Below are positions 20,352-27,611 of a stretch of DNA of 55,016 bases, one piece after another. How positions within the stretch are numbered: position 1 is the stretch's first letter; each line of letters opens with the position of its first letter. Under the pieces are notes generated by a model. It saw nothing but the letters and a program-made list of their open reading frames with translations, was not told the origin of the DNA and did not search any database. A program made the translations under genes and the position numbers. Source of the stretch: Clostridia bacterium (GTDB lineage Bacteria; Acidobacteriota; Terriglobia; Terriglobales; Acidobacteriaceae); assembly GCA_035561135.1 (NCBI GenBank), contig DATMYA010000020.1, forward strand, positions 1-55,016. Reading direction: 5' to 3'.

Positions 20352-20451
20352 TCGACCATGGACATCGCGGGCGTTTGACTTCCCCATCCGCCCCCAAGTA
20401 ACTTCGTTATGCTCGGCAATACGCCGAATCTGTACGCACTGCGGAGGTTCG

Positions 20452-21978
20452 ATGAAACGCCTTAAAACCAGCTTTTTCCTTCCGCTGCTTCTGCTCGCCG
20501 TACTCGCCGCTCCGCTTGTCGCACAGGACTTAGCATCGTTCGAAAAGCGCATCACCGTGCGAGAACTTCCGAACGGCCTCACCGTAATTATTTGCCGACG
20601 CCCGGAAGCGCCAGTTTTTTCTTTCAGTACGTTCGTCGATGCCGGGTCTGTTCAGGATCCCCGCGGCAAGACCGGCCTGGCTCACATGATGGAGCACATG
20701 GCGTTCAAGGGCACCGACAAGATCGGCACCACCAACTACACGGCAGAGAAGGCCGCCCTCGATCAGGTCGAAGCTGCTTATGCCGCTTACAACCGCGAGC
20801 GGCTGAAGCGGGTGGGTCGCGATGACAAGAAGGTCGCCGCGCTTGAGAAAGCATGGAAAGACGCCACGTCACGAGCCGACAAGTACGTCATCAAGAACCA
20901 GTTTGGGGAAATCGTCGAGCGTGAAGGCGGCGTCGGACTGAATGCCGGCACTGGATACGACGAGACTGAATACCTCTACTCGATGCCGGTGAACCGCACA
21001 GAACTCTGGGCGTACCTGGAATCCGAGCGCTTCCTGCATCCCACGATGCGCGAGTTTTACAAGGAGCGTGACGTCGTCATCGAAGAGCGCCGGATGCGGA
21101 CAGATAGTCAGCCGATTGGCCGCCTCGTCGAGCAGTTCCTTGGTGCCGCGTTCAGCGCCAGCGCCTATCACAGGCCCACCGTCGGGTATATGAGCGATCT
21201 CAACGAGTTCTCTGCGACCGACGCGATTAACTTCTTCAAGACGTACTACGTGCCCAGCAACATGGTGGTTTCGGTCACCGGCGATGTCGATCCCGCCAAG
21301 ATCATGCCCGTGATCGAACGCTACTTCGGGCGCATCCCCTCCGGCGCCAAGCCGACTGAATATTTCACTAACGAGCCGCCGCAGAATTCCGAGCGCCAGG
21401 TGATTCTTCGCGATCCGTCGCAGCCCTTTTACATAGAGGGCTACCATCGCCCCGACTACCGCGATCCTGATGACGCCGTTTACGATGCCATCACCGATCT
21501 CATGTCCAGCGGACGCACCTCGCGCCTCTATCGCTCGCTCGTGCGCGACAAGAAGATTGCTGCCTTTGCCGCCGGATTCTCAGGATTTCCCGGAACCAAG
21601 TATCCGCACCTGTTCGCTTTCTACGCAGTTCCCACGCCCGGCCACACGCCCAAGGAGATGGCGGACGGCATCCGCGCAGAAATCGAACGCCTCAAAACAC
21701 AGGACGTCACTGACGACGAACTCAAGATGGTGAAGACACGCGCCAAGGCATCGCTCATTCGTTCGCTGGACAGCAACTCCGGCCTCGCCTCCAACCTCGC
21801 CACCATGCAAGCACGATACGGGGATTGGCGCGAACTCTTCCGGCAGGTCGATCGCATCGACCGCGTCACGAAGGAAGACATACGCCGCGTAGCCAAAAAG
21901 ACCTTCGTAGAGAACAACCGTACAGTCGGCTTGATTGAAACCGCCGCTCCTGCCGCCTCCAATAAAGGAGGAAAGTAA
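20452..21978 (+). CDS. M16 family zinc peptidase, catalytic subunit
   Basis: 508 residues with an N-terminal signal peptide (KRLKTSFFLPLLLLAVLAAP). The inverted zinc motif HxxEH is HMMEH in GLAHMMEHMAFKGT at about residue 82, and the third ligand glutamate lies in ERDVVIEERRMRTD at about 207. Between them is an insertion of about 60 residues (charged, helical) not present in minimal M16 enzymes. It would degrade peptides in the periplasm. GGAGG lies five bases before the ATG. Its stop overlaps the next gene's ATG by one base. M16 enzymes often work as a catalytic plus a non-catalytic half, and the neighbour supplies the second half. Confidence 0.92.
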   Translation: MKRLKTSFFLPLLLLAVLAAPLVAQDLASFEKRITVRELPNGLTVIICRRPEAPVFSFSTFVDAGSVQDPRGKTGLAHMMEHMAFKGTDKIGTTNYTAEKAALDQVEAAYAAYNRERLKRVGRDDKKVAALEKAWKDATSRADKYVIKNQFGEIVEREGGVGLNAGTGYDETEYLYSMPVNRTELWAYLESERFLHPTMREFYKERDVVIEERRMRTDSQPIGRLVEQFLGAAFSASAYHRPTVGYMSDLNEFSATDAINFFKTYYVPSNMVVSVTGDVDPAKIMPVIERYFGRIPSGAKPTEYFTNEPPQNSERQVILRDPSQPFYIEGYHRPDYRDPDDAVYDAITDLMSSGRTSRLYRSLVRDKKIAAFAAGFSGFPGTKYPHLFAFYAVPTPGHTPKEMADGIRAEIERLKTQDVTDDELKMVKTRAKASLIRSLDSNSGLASNLATMQARYGDWRELFRQVDRIDRVTKEDIRRVAKKTFVENNRTVGLIETAAPAASNKGGK

Positions 21979-24242
21979 TGATGACAACTCAACGAAATCT
22001 GCTGACCATCAACGTTGTTTTTGGACTCCTGCTCTCGTCGGTGTCTCTCTTTGCGCAGACCGCAACTGCGCCGAAGGCTCCGCAGAACAACCCGACCGCC
22101 GCTCCTTCGCCGACCAGTGTGCCGCCTGCCACCAAGCCAACCATCAACGCGCCTGTCCCCAAGTCTTGGAAACAGATTCGCATTCCAGCACTGCCTGACT
22201 GGAAGCCGCGTCAGCCCAATCGCATAGAGCTCTCCAATGGCATGGTCGTATTCCTACAGGAGGACCACGAACTGCCTCTCATCGAAGGCTCGATGCGGAT
22301 TCGTGGCGGCTCGCGGGTTGAGCCAGCAGCCAAGATCGGGCTTGTAGATACGTTCGGCGAAGTTTGGCGCACCGGCGGCACTGCCAGCAAGACTGGCGAT
22401 CAGCTCGATGACTTTCTGGAGGCGCGAGCTGCGAAACTGGAAACAAATGGCGGTATTGACAGCACCACCATCGGCTTCTCCTGCCTTAAGCAGGATTTCA
22501 ACGACGTCTTCGGACTGTTTGTAGAACTCCTTCGCGAACCGGCGTTCCGCGAAGACAAGATCGCTCTTGCCAAGGACCAGCTCAATACCGGGATTTCGCG
22601 GCGTAACGACGACAGCGGCTCCATCGCCGTTCGCGAGTCCACGCGCCTCGCGTACGGCAAGGACAATCCTTACGCGCGAATTCCCGAATACTTCACCGTT
22701 GCAGCCATTAATCGCCAAGACCTCGTCAATTGGCACAAGCAGTACGTTCACCCCAACAACATCATCATCGGCATCTCTGGCGACTTCGACGCCAAGCAAA
22801 TGGAATTGCGCCTGCGCCAAGCGTTCGAGTCTTGGCCGAAAGGCCCGGAAGCTCCGAAGGTCAACATCGCCATAGAAGCCGCGAAGCCCGGCCTCTACGT
22901 CGTCAACAAAGAGGACGTTAACCAGAGTGAGATCCAAATGGTCGCGCCCGGCATAGTGCGCAGCAATCCCGACTACTTTGCCGTTAGCGTTATGAATGAA
23001 ATCTTCGGCGGCGGGTTCTCGTCTCGTCTGTTCACTAACCTGCGCACGAAGAAAGGACTCGCGTACTCGGTCGGCGGCGGCGTTGGCTCAGGTTGGGATC
23101 ATCCTGGCATATTCCGCCTGGCAATGGGTACGAAGAGCGCGAGCACTGTGGAAGCGATCCAGGGCCTCTGGGCTGAGGCAGAAGACATAGTCAAGAATCC
23201 GCCTACCGAGGTCGAACTGAAGCGTGGCAAGGACTCCATTCTGAACGGGTTCGTCTTCAACTTCGATTCGCCCGCGAAGGTAATGCTTGAGAAGATGCGC
23301 TATGAGTTCTATGGCTATCCTCTCGATTTCCTTGAGCGCTACCGCGCGGAGGTCGAGAAGGTCACTGTTGCGGATGTCGCTCGCGTGGCGAAGAAATATG
23401 TGCACCGCGACCAACTGGCAGTTCTCGTCGTAGGCAATGCCGGCGAGTTCGACAAACAACTCGCGGCACTTGGGCCGGTGACTCCCGTGGATATCACAAT
23501 TCCAACAGGGGAAGCTCCCGCTAGCGGAGCAGGAGCAGCCGAACCCAGGGCGGCTGTCTCGAACCCTGGAGGCAAGCAGCTTATCGCCAAGGTCATTCAG
23601 TTCCTCGGCGGGGACGCCAAGTTGCAGTCCGTCAAGACTCTCGGACAGCGCGGCACTTCGCTACGCAAAACTCCGCAAGGCGAGTTGCCACTCGGCATCA
23701 CCGGAACGGTGATCTATCCAGACCGCACGGCTGTCATCTACAGCATTGGCGGTCAGGAAATCCGCAACGTTGTCACCCCTGCTCTGGCGTTCGCCGCGAT
23801 GCCGGACGGCGTTCGAGACATGCCGGACTCGATGAAAGAGGACAGCCTCAAGAGCCTCCGCCGCGACATCATCAACGTCGCGCAACACGCAGATGACCCG
23901 AAGTACCTCTTCGCCGCCAACGGCACCGAGAACCTTGACGGGAAGCAAGCCGCCATTTTCGACATCAATGCCGACGGTGCCGAAGCGCGCTGGTACATAG
24001 ACCCCAATACCGGCGAGGTCCTTCGCAGCCTCTCAACAGTCATGGGACAAACCGGACCCGCCGAGCGAGAGGTGGACTACTCCGCATGGAAAGACTTTGG
24101 CGGCGTCAAGATGTTCACGGTGCGCACTCTGAAGGAAAACGGCCAGCAAATCGCCAGCGACACCATAGAGGAGTGGACGATTAACCCGCAGGTAGATCCC
24201 AAACTTTTCGACAAACCAGCACCGGCCAAACAAGCTCAATAG
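21978..24242 (+). CDS. Non-catalytic M16 paralogue with a C-terminal LolA-like extension
   Basis: 754 residues. A signal peptide is followed by a proline-rich linker and two M16 domains to about residue 510. At the place of HxxEH the sequence reads VDTFG (in KIGLVDTFGEVWRTGG), so zinc binding is lost. The peptide-binding features (RNDDSGSIAVRE, GGGFSSRLFTNLRTKKGLAYS) are kept. A further 240 residues (about 515-754) form a beta-rich domain resembling outer-membrane lipoprotein-sorting proteins (YPDRTAVIYSIGGQE, RWYIDPNTGEVLRSL). The ATG overlaps the upstream stop and has GGAGG seven bases before it, so it is coupled to the active subunit. The LolA-like call is by pattern only. Confidence 0.88.
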   Translation: MMTTQRNLLTINVVFGLLLSSVSLFAQTATAPKAPQNNPTAAPSPTSVPPATKPTINAPVPKSWKQIRIPALPDWKPRQPNRIELSNGMVVFLQEDHELPLIEGSMRIRGGSRVEPAAKIGLVDTFGEVWRTGGTASKTGDQLDDFLEARAAKLETNGGIDSTTIGFSCLKQDFNDVFGLFVELLREPAFREDKIALAKDQLNTGISRRNDDSGSIAVRESTRLAYGKDNPYARIPEYFTVAAINRQDLVNWHKQYVHPNNIIIGISGDFDAKQMELRLRQAFESWPKGPEAPKVNIAIEAAKPGLYVVNKEDVNQSEIQMVAPGIVRSNPDYFAVSVMNEIFGGGFSSRLFTNLRTKKGLAYSVGGGVGSGWDHPGIFRLAMGTKSASTVEAIQGLWAEAEDIVKNPPTEVELKRGKDSILNGFVFNFDSPAKVMLEKMRYEFYGYPLDFLERYRAEVEKVTVADVARVAKKYVHRDQLAVLVVGNAGEFDKQLAALGPVTPVDITIPTGEAPASGAGAAEPRAAVSNPGGKQLIAKVIQFLGGDAKLQSVKTLGQRGTSLRKTPQGELPLGITGTVIYPDRTAVIYSIGGQEIRNVVTPALAFAAMPDGVRDMPDSMKEDSLKSLRRDIINVAQHADDPKYLFAANGTENLDGKQAAIFDINADGAEARWYIDPNTGEVLRSLSTVMGQTGPAEREVDYSAWKDFGGVKMFTVRTLKENGQQIASDTIEEWTINPQVDPKLFDKPAPAKQAQ

Positions 24243-24297
24243 TCCCCGAGGCTTTATAAGCCCGTGCTGTTCCTGAAAGCAGTTGCCAAGCAATAAG

Positions 24298-24321
24298 AAA
24301 CAGGGGCCTAAGCCCCTGTTT
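24298..24321. terminator. Bidirectional terminator
   Basis: AAACAGGGGC pairs with GCCCCTGTTT around a four-base loop between convergent genes, with A and T runs at the stem base on both strands. Confidence 0.7.
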
Positions 24322-24354
24322 ACTTGTTCCAAGTATCGCCCCGGCAATCGAGAA

Positions 24355-24558
24355 CTAAGCTTCACTCTCCGGTTCGTCATCGCCGAATATCTCGTCGAAC
24401 GATGAACGCGTCGCAATCTCAACGGAACTGACGATATCGCCGCTCTTCTTGCCTTCTGCCTTCTGCTTCTTACGTTCCAACTTCTCGCGCTGCTTTTCCT
24501 GACGCGAGCGTTCCTTTTGCCGTTTGTTAAAGGTCGCGCGACCTGCACCACCAGCCAT
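24355..24558 (-). CDS. Small highly charged protein (67 aa)
   Basis: The product starts MAGGAGRATFNKRQKERSRQ and is very rich in K, R, E and Q to residue 40, as in a single charged helix. It then becomes acidic (SFDEIFGDDEPESEA). I recognise no named family. Its N-terminus resembles the next small protein upstream (same strand, 83 bases away): a short glycine-rich opening, then FN and a K/R-rich helix. It could bind RNA or ribosomes, but that is only suggested by composition. The ATG lies within a purine-rich leader; the upstream sequence GGGGGTATTTTT is not a strong ribosome-binding site. Confidence 0.65.
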   Translation of the reverse strand: MAGGAGRATFNKRQKERSRQEKQREKLERKKQKAEGKKSGDIVSSVEIATRSSFDEIFGDDEPESEA

Positions 24559-24641
24559 AAAAATACCCCCGAAATTGTTTTTGTTCAGCCGGTTGGACTC
24601 GCGTGAGAGTGGCTGGGCCTTACGCTCACGCGCATCTCCGG

Positions 24642-24794
24642 TTATTTAGCGGCGGGCGCGGTCGAAGCGCTTTCCGTTTTCGTACTGCCTTGCGCTTTCG
24701 CCTTTACAACCAACTCGCGAAGCCGCTCGCGGAGAGCAATTCTCTTTTTACGTAAACGGTTGAATCTCGCTTTATCGCCAATGTTTCCAGACAT
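24642..24794 (-). CDS. Very small basic protein (50 aa)
   Basis: A 50-codon gene begins at ATG 24794 with GGAG seven bases upstream and ends at TAA 24642-24644. The product opens MSGNIGDKARFNRLRKKRIA, continues LRERLRELVVKAKAQG as a basic amphipathic helix, and ends in a polar A/T/S tail. It parallels the 67-residue neighbour downstream. No family is known to me. The good ribosome-binding site, the clean helix and the conserved opening make it a likely real gene. Confidence 0.6.
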   Translation of the reverse strand: MSGNIGDKARFNRLRKKRIALRERLRELVVKAKAQGSTKTESASTAPAAK

Positions 24795-25457
24795 ACACGC
24801 TCCTGTCAGCACAAACCGCCGTACAACACCGGGTCCAGACTGGGATTCCCCTCAGTGCCCGCATAAGTTCAGAGGAGTTCTAAATGACGTGTTTGGCGTG
24901 CGTTTGCGCGCCGTCAGTCAGAAGAAAGTCGCGCAGGCGAAAGGTCGACCTTTGCGGTGCTTCTCAGCGGTCAAGTGGTGTGCTAAGTATACCGCATTCG
25001 ATGCCATTCTGGACTCAACAGCGTATTGCAGCACGACGTTTCGTTTCTGACCGAAGACCGACTCTGCCGGCGGCGTAGTCGAAGGATCCCTACAGTGACG
25101 CCAAGTTCGACAGCAACTAACGAATGAAAGCCGCCCGCCCTAATTGACAGTCTGAAGGGCTGACGTTACCTTATCCCACAGCGAAGAAACGGCGAATGTA
25201 AGTTACTCCGCTTACATTCTTCTCCCCTATGTCCGCAGCAAACGCACACGACTATCTATTTCGTCTGCCACAAGCGAATGACGAAGCCGCAGCGTTCAGT
25301 TCACCCGCGCAGACGCTCGACCTATTGAGCAAGCTACCGTTTTACGGGCGAACGGAGCACCTGGACGCTGAACCTGCGTGTCGTCTGAACCACGGTAGTC
25401 AGTATCGGCATGTGCCCTAGACGGCGATAATGGCAAGCACCTCACCATGGAGTTTGC
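24795..25457. other. Gene-poor stretch before the diguanylate cyclase
   Basis: About 660 bases without a convincing gene. It includes the second copy of the 17-base repeat (25077-25093) and the promoter regions of the small basic protein (left) and the cyclase (right). An open frame at 25229-25420 has no ribosome-binding site and no recognisable features and is not called. Confidence 0.55.
25077..25093. repeat. Dispersed 17-base repeat, copy 2
   Basis: AGTCGAAGGATCCCTAC is the exact reverse complement of 16446-16462, more than 8 kb away, and both lie in gene-free DNA. Confidence 0.65.
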
Positions 25458-26693
25458 GTGGATTCTGGCGTAAAGAGTGCGTTGCGGAGCTTCTTCGTCC
25501 CAGGCGGAGCCTTGCTCGCCGGCATCGTCGGACTGCTGCATGCCCGCGTACTCATCATCGCCAGCGCGCAGGTAGCCGACTTCTATTGGTACGTGGCATT
25601 CGCGGCAGGAGCGCTGCTTGCCTGGCGGTTCCAGTCTGTTCGCGCGTTGTTCCTGCTGATCGTGTTTGCGCTTGCAACGCTTGCGCCGGCCGTGCTTACC
25701 GGTAACGTGGTGCTCAGTGCGGTAGCCATCCTGCTCCCGCTCGACCTGATCTTGTTCTCGCTCCCACAGGAGCATGGATTTTCTGTCGCGGACTTTGCGA
25801 TTGGGTTCGCCTTCCTGTTCTTGCAGTTTGTGGCAATTGCCCTGCTCGCGCGTCCTGAACTGAGCAACGCCTCCAAGGTGCTCGATCATTCGTTCAGCAC
25901 TGCGCCATGGATGCATCAAGGGATTCCGCAAGTGGCATTGCTCGGCTTTGCGATCGCACTTCTAACTTTCCTCGTACGTTACTTGCTGCATCGTAGCCCG
26001 ATCGAAACCGGATGCTTTTGGGCAACTGCATCTGCGTTCGCGGGAGTTCGCGCCGGAAGCAGCACTATGCGCACGTTCTACATGGCAACTGCCGCAGTGT
26101 TGATCGGCGTGGCGCTTGTTGAGCACTCCTATCGCATGGCCTTCCAGGACGAGTTAACCGGCTTGCCGGCAAGACGCGCTTTCAACGAGGCGGTTCGCAA
26201 GCTGCGCGCCGACTATGCTGTCGCGATGGTGGACATAGACTTCTTCAAGAAATTTAACGACGAGTTCGGGCACGATACGGGCGATCAGGTATTACGCATG
26301 GTCGCATCCCGAATCGCTCGTGTCGGCGGAAGCGGACAAGCCTATCGTTTCGGTGGTGAAGAATTCTGTGTGCTGTTTGCAGGCACATCGATTCAACAAG
26401 CATTCGCATTAATGGATACAGTTCGGCAGGAGATTGCCGATAGCAGATTCGTCGTTCGCGGGCCTGATCGTGATATCCGCTCCAGCGAACACCGGAGTGC
26501 GAAGGAACGACGAGGTATGCGAGACGTCCAGGTCACCGTCAGCGTCGGAGTTGCCACCCCAACCGCCCGCACCTTCCACGTCGATGAAATTATCGTGCTG
26601 GCTGACGAAGCGCTCTACGCGGCCAAGCGCAATGGACGGAATCGCGTCCAGAGTTCAACCGCCTCCAAGCCCACTCCCACTCTTTCCCGTTAA
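25458..26693 (+). CDS. Membrane-bound GGDEF diguanylate cyclase
   Basis: 411 residues. The first 225 or so form about seven membrane helices of unassigned sensor type. The C-terminal GGDEF domain begins at DELTGLPARRAFNE and has the active-site motif RFGGEEF at about residue 296, with VDIDFFKKFNDEFGHDTGD before it and VSVGVATP after. It should make cyclic di-GMP from two GTP. The inhibitory RxxD site is not evident at its usual place. Start is GTG 25458. An eight-codon ATG frame (25447) overlaps it out of phase. The PilZ protein at 13924 is a possible receptor. Confidence 0.92.
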   Translation: MDSGVKSALRSFFVPGGALLAGIVGLLHARVLIIASAQVADFYWYVAFAAGALLAWRFQSVRALFLLIVFALATLAPAVLTGNVVLSAVAILLPLDLILFSLPQEHGFSVADFAIGFAFLFLQFVAIALLARPELSNASKVLDHSFSTAPWMHQGIPQVALLGFAIALLTFLVRYLLHRSPIETGCFWATASAFAGVRAGSSTMRTFYMATAAVLIGVALVEHSYRMAFQDELTGLPARRAFNEAVRKLRADYAVAMVDIDFFKKFNDEFGHDTGDQVLRMVASRIARVGGSGQAYRFGGEEFCVLFAGTSIQQAFALMDTVRQEIADSRFVVRGPDRDIRSSEHRSAKERRGMRDVQVTVSVGVATPTARTFHVDEIIVLADEALYAAKRNGRNRVQSSTASKPTPTLSR

Positions 26694-26798
26694 CAGTTTG
26701 CGCGCAGTTCACGCCTCGCCGATTCCGTGACAAATGATGAGGAAGTACCGGCGGTTATGCCGCCCGTGATTTCTCACTGAGAGCGCGACGGATTTGCT

Positions 26799-27410
26799 TC
26801 AGGTCATCAATGAAATGTGCCATCTCAGTTCGACGAGCCTCGTCATCGATGCGCGCAGAATCGACGTCGGATGAACCGTGGCCATCATCAATAGCCCGGC
26901 TCCCAAGCGTATGATTTGGCCGCGATGCTGCGTTACCTTGAATGTCCGACCAAGCAGCGCTTGCGCAGCGGTCGCACCAAGGCACACGATGACCCTGGGG
27001 CGAACGACGACAATTTCTGAGTCGAGCCAAGAACGACAGGCAGCGATCTCAAATGAGTTGGGCTTTTTATGGATACGGCGCTTGCCGCGCGGTTCCCACT
27101 TGAAGTGCTTGACCGCATTTGTGACGTACACCTGTTTGCGATCGATTCCGGCGGCAACGAGGGCGCGATCGAGCAGCGCACCAGCAGGTCCCACGAAGGG
27201 CTTTCCCGTGAGATCTTCCTTGTCGCCTGGCTGCTCACCGACAAACATAACCTTCGCGCGGTGCGCACCGTCTCCAAAAACCGTCTGCGTTCCGCGCAGC
27301 CAAAGATCGCAGCCGCGACATGCCTTTGAAGCCGTTTGCAGCGCGGGTAAGGTGAGTTCATCCGGTAAGAAGTCTGCTGCGGAAATGTCCTGCTCAAAGC
27401 GCTTCGGCAT
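26799..27410 (-). CDS. udgX: UdgX-type uracil-DNA glycosylase, C-terminus frameshifted
   Basis: 203 residues of the UdgX branch of uracil-DNA glycosylases. The active-site motif is GEQPGDKEDLTGKPFVGPAG at about 57, with the four-cysteine Fe-S set started by CRGCDLW. The UdgX-specific loop KRRIH contains the histidine that forms a covalent bond with uracil-containing DNA. The later motif VHPTSILRA is intact. After that the frame runs into RASMTRLVELRW and a stop, while the neighbouring frame (26755 to about 26850) encodes IDDEARRTEMAHFIDDL, the expected ending. One base appears to be missing near 26850. The start ATG lies in a hairpin (27405-27426). Confidence 0.85.
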   Translation of the reverse strand: MPKRFEQDISAADFLPDELTLPALQTASKACRGCDLWLRGTQTVFGDGAHRAKVMFVGEQPGDKEDLTGKPFVGPAGALLDRALVAAGIDRKQVYVTNAVKHFKWEPRGKRRIHKKPNSFEIAACRSWLDSEIVVVRPRVIVCLGATAAQALLGRTFKVTQHRGQIIRLGAGLLMMATVHPTSILRASMTRLVELRWHISLMT

Positions 27411-27490
27411 CTCTTAGAGGATGCCGCTATCGCGCCTTCGGGTTATCGCTTCTCTTCTTAACTCATGACAAGGTTTGCAAACAAGGCCGC

Positions 27491-27584
27491 GTCATCCTGA
27501 GGTTGCGTTGCTTTGGCGCAACCGAAGGATCTGCTTCGTTTCAGCAACAGCACAGAGCAGATCCTTCGCTTCGCTCAAAATGAC
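27491..27584. repeat. Palindromic intergenic repeat (GAAGGATCTGC type)
   Basis: GAAGGATCTGC (27524-27534) and its exact complement GCAGATCCTTC (27557-27567) form the inner arms. GTCATCCTGAG (27491-27501) and CTCAAAATGAC (27574-27584) are imperfect outer arms. The element lies between the UdgX gene and the NO reductase gene. A fragment of the right arm (CTTCGCTTCGCTCA) recurs near 32382-32395. Confidence 0.7.
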
Positions 27585-27611
27585 TCTTCTCTTCCAGGTC
27601 GTTGCAGACGC

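Noticed and set aside
20329..20357. A tRNA T-arm-like hairpin followed by CGACCA
   Set aside because: The loop is GTTCGAA rather than TTCGAAN in the right register, the stem is too long, and no anticodon or D arm lies upstream because the phosphoesterase coding region ends just before it.
25229..25420. A 63-codon frame upstream of the diguanylate cyclase
   Set aside because: It has no ribosome-binding site, no recognisable motif and mixed composition. It is possible but not supported.
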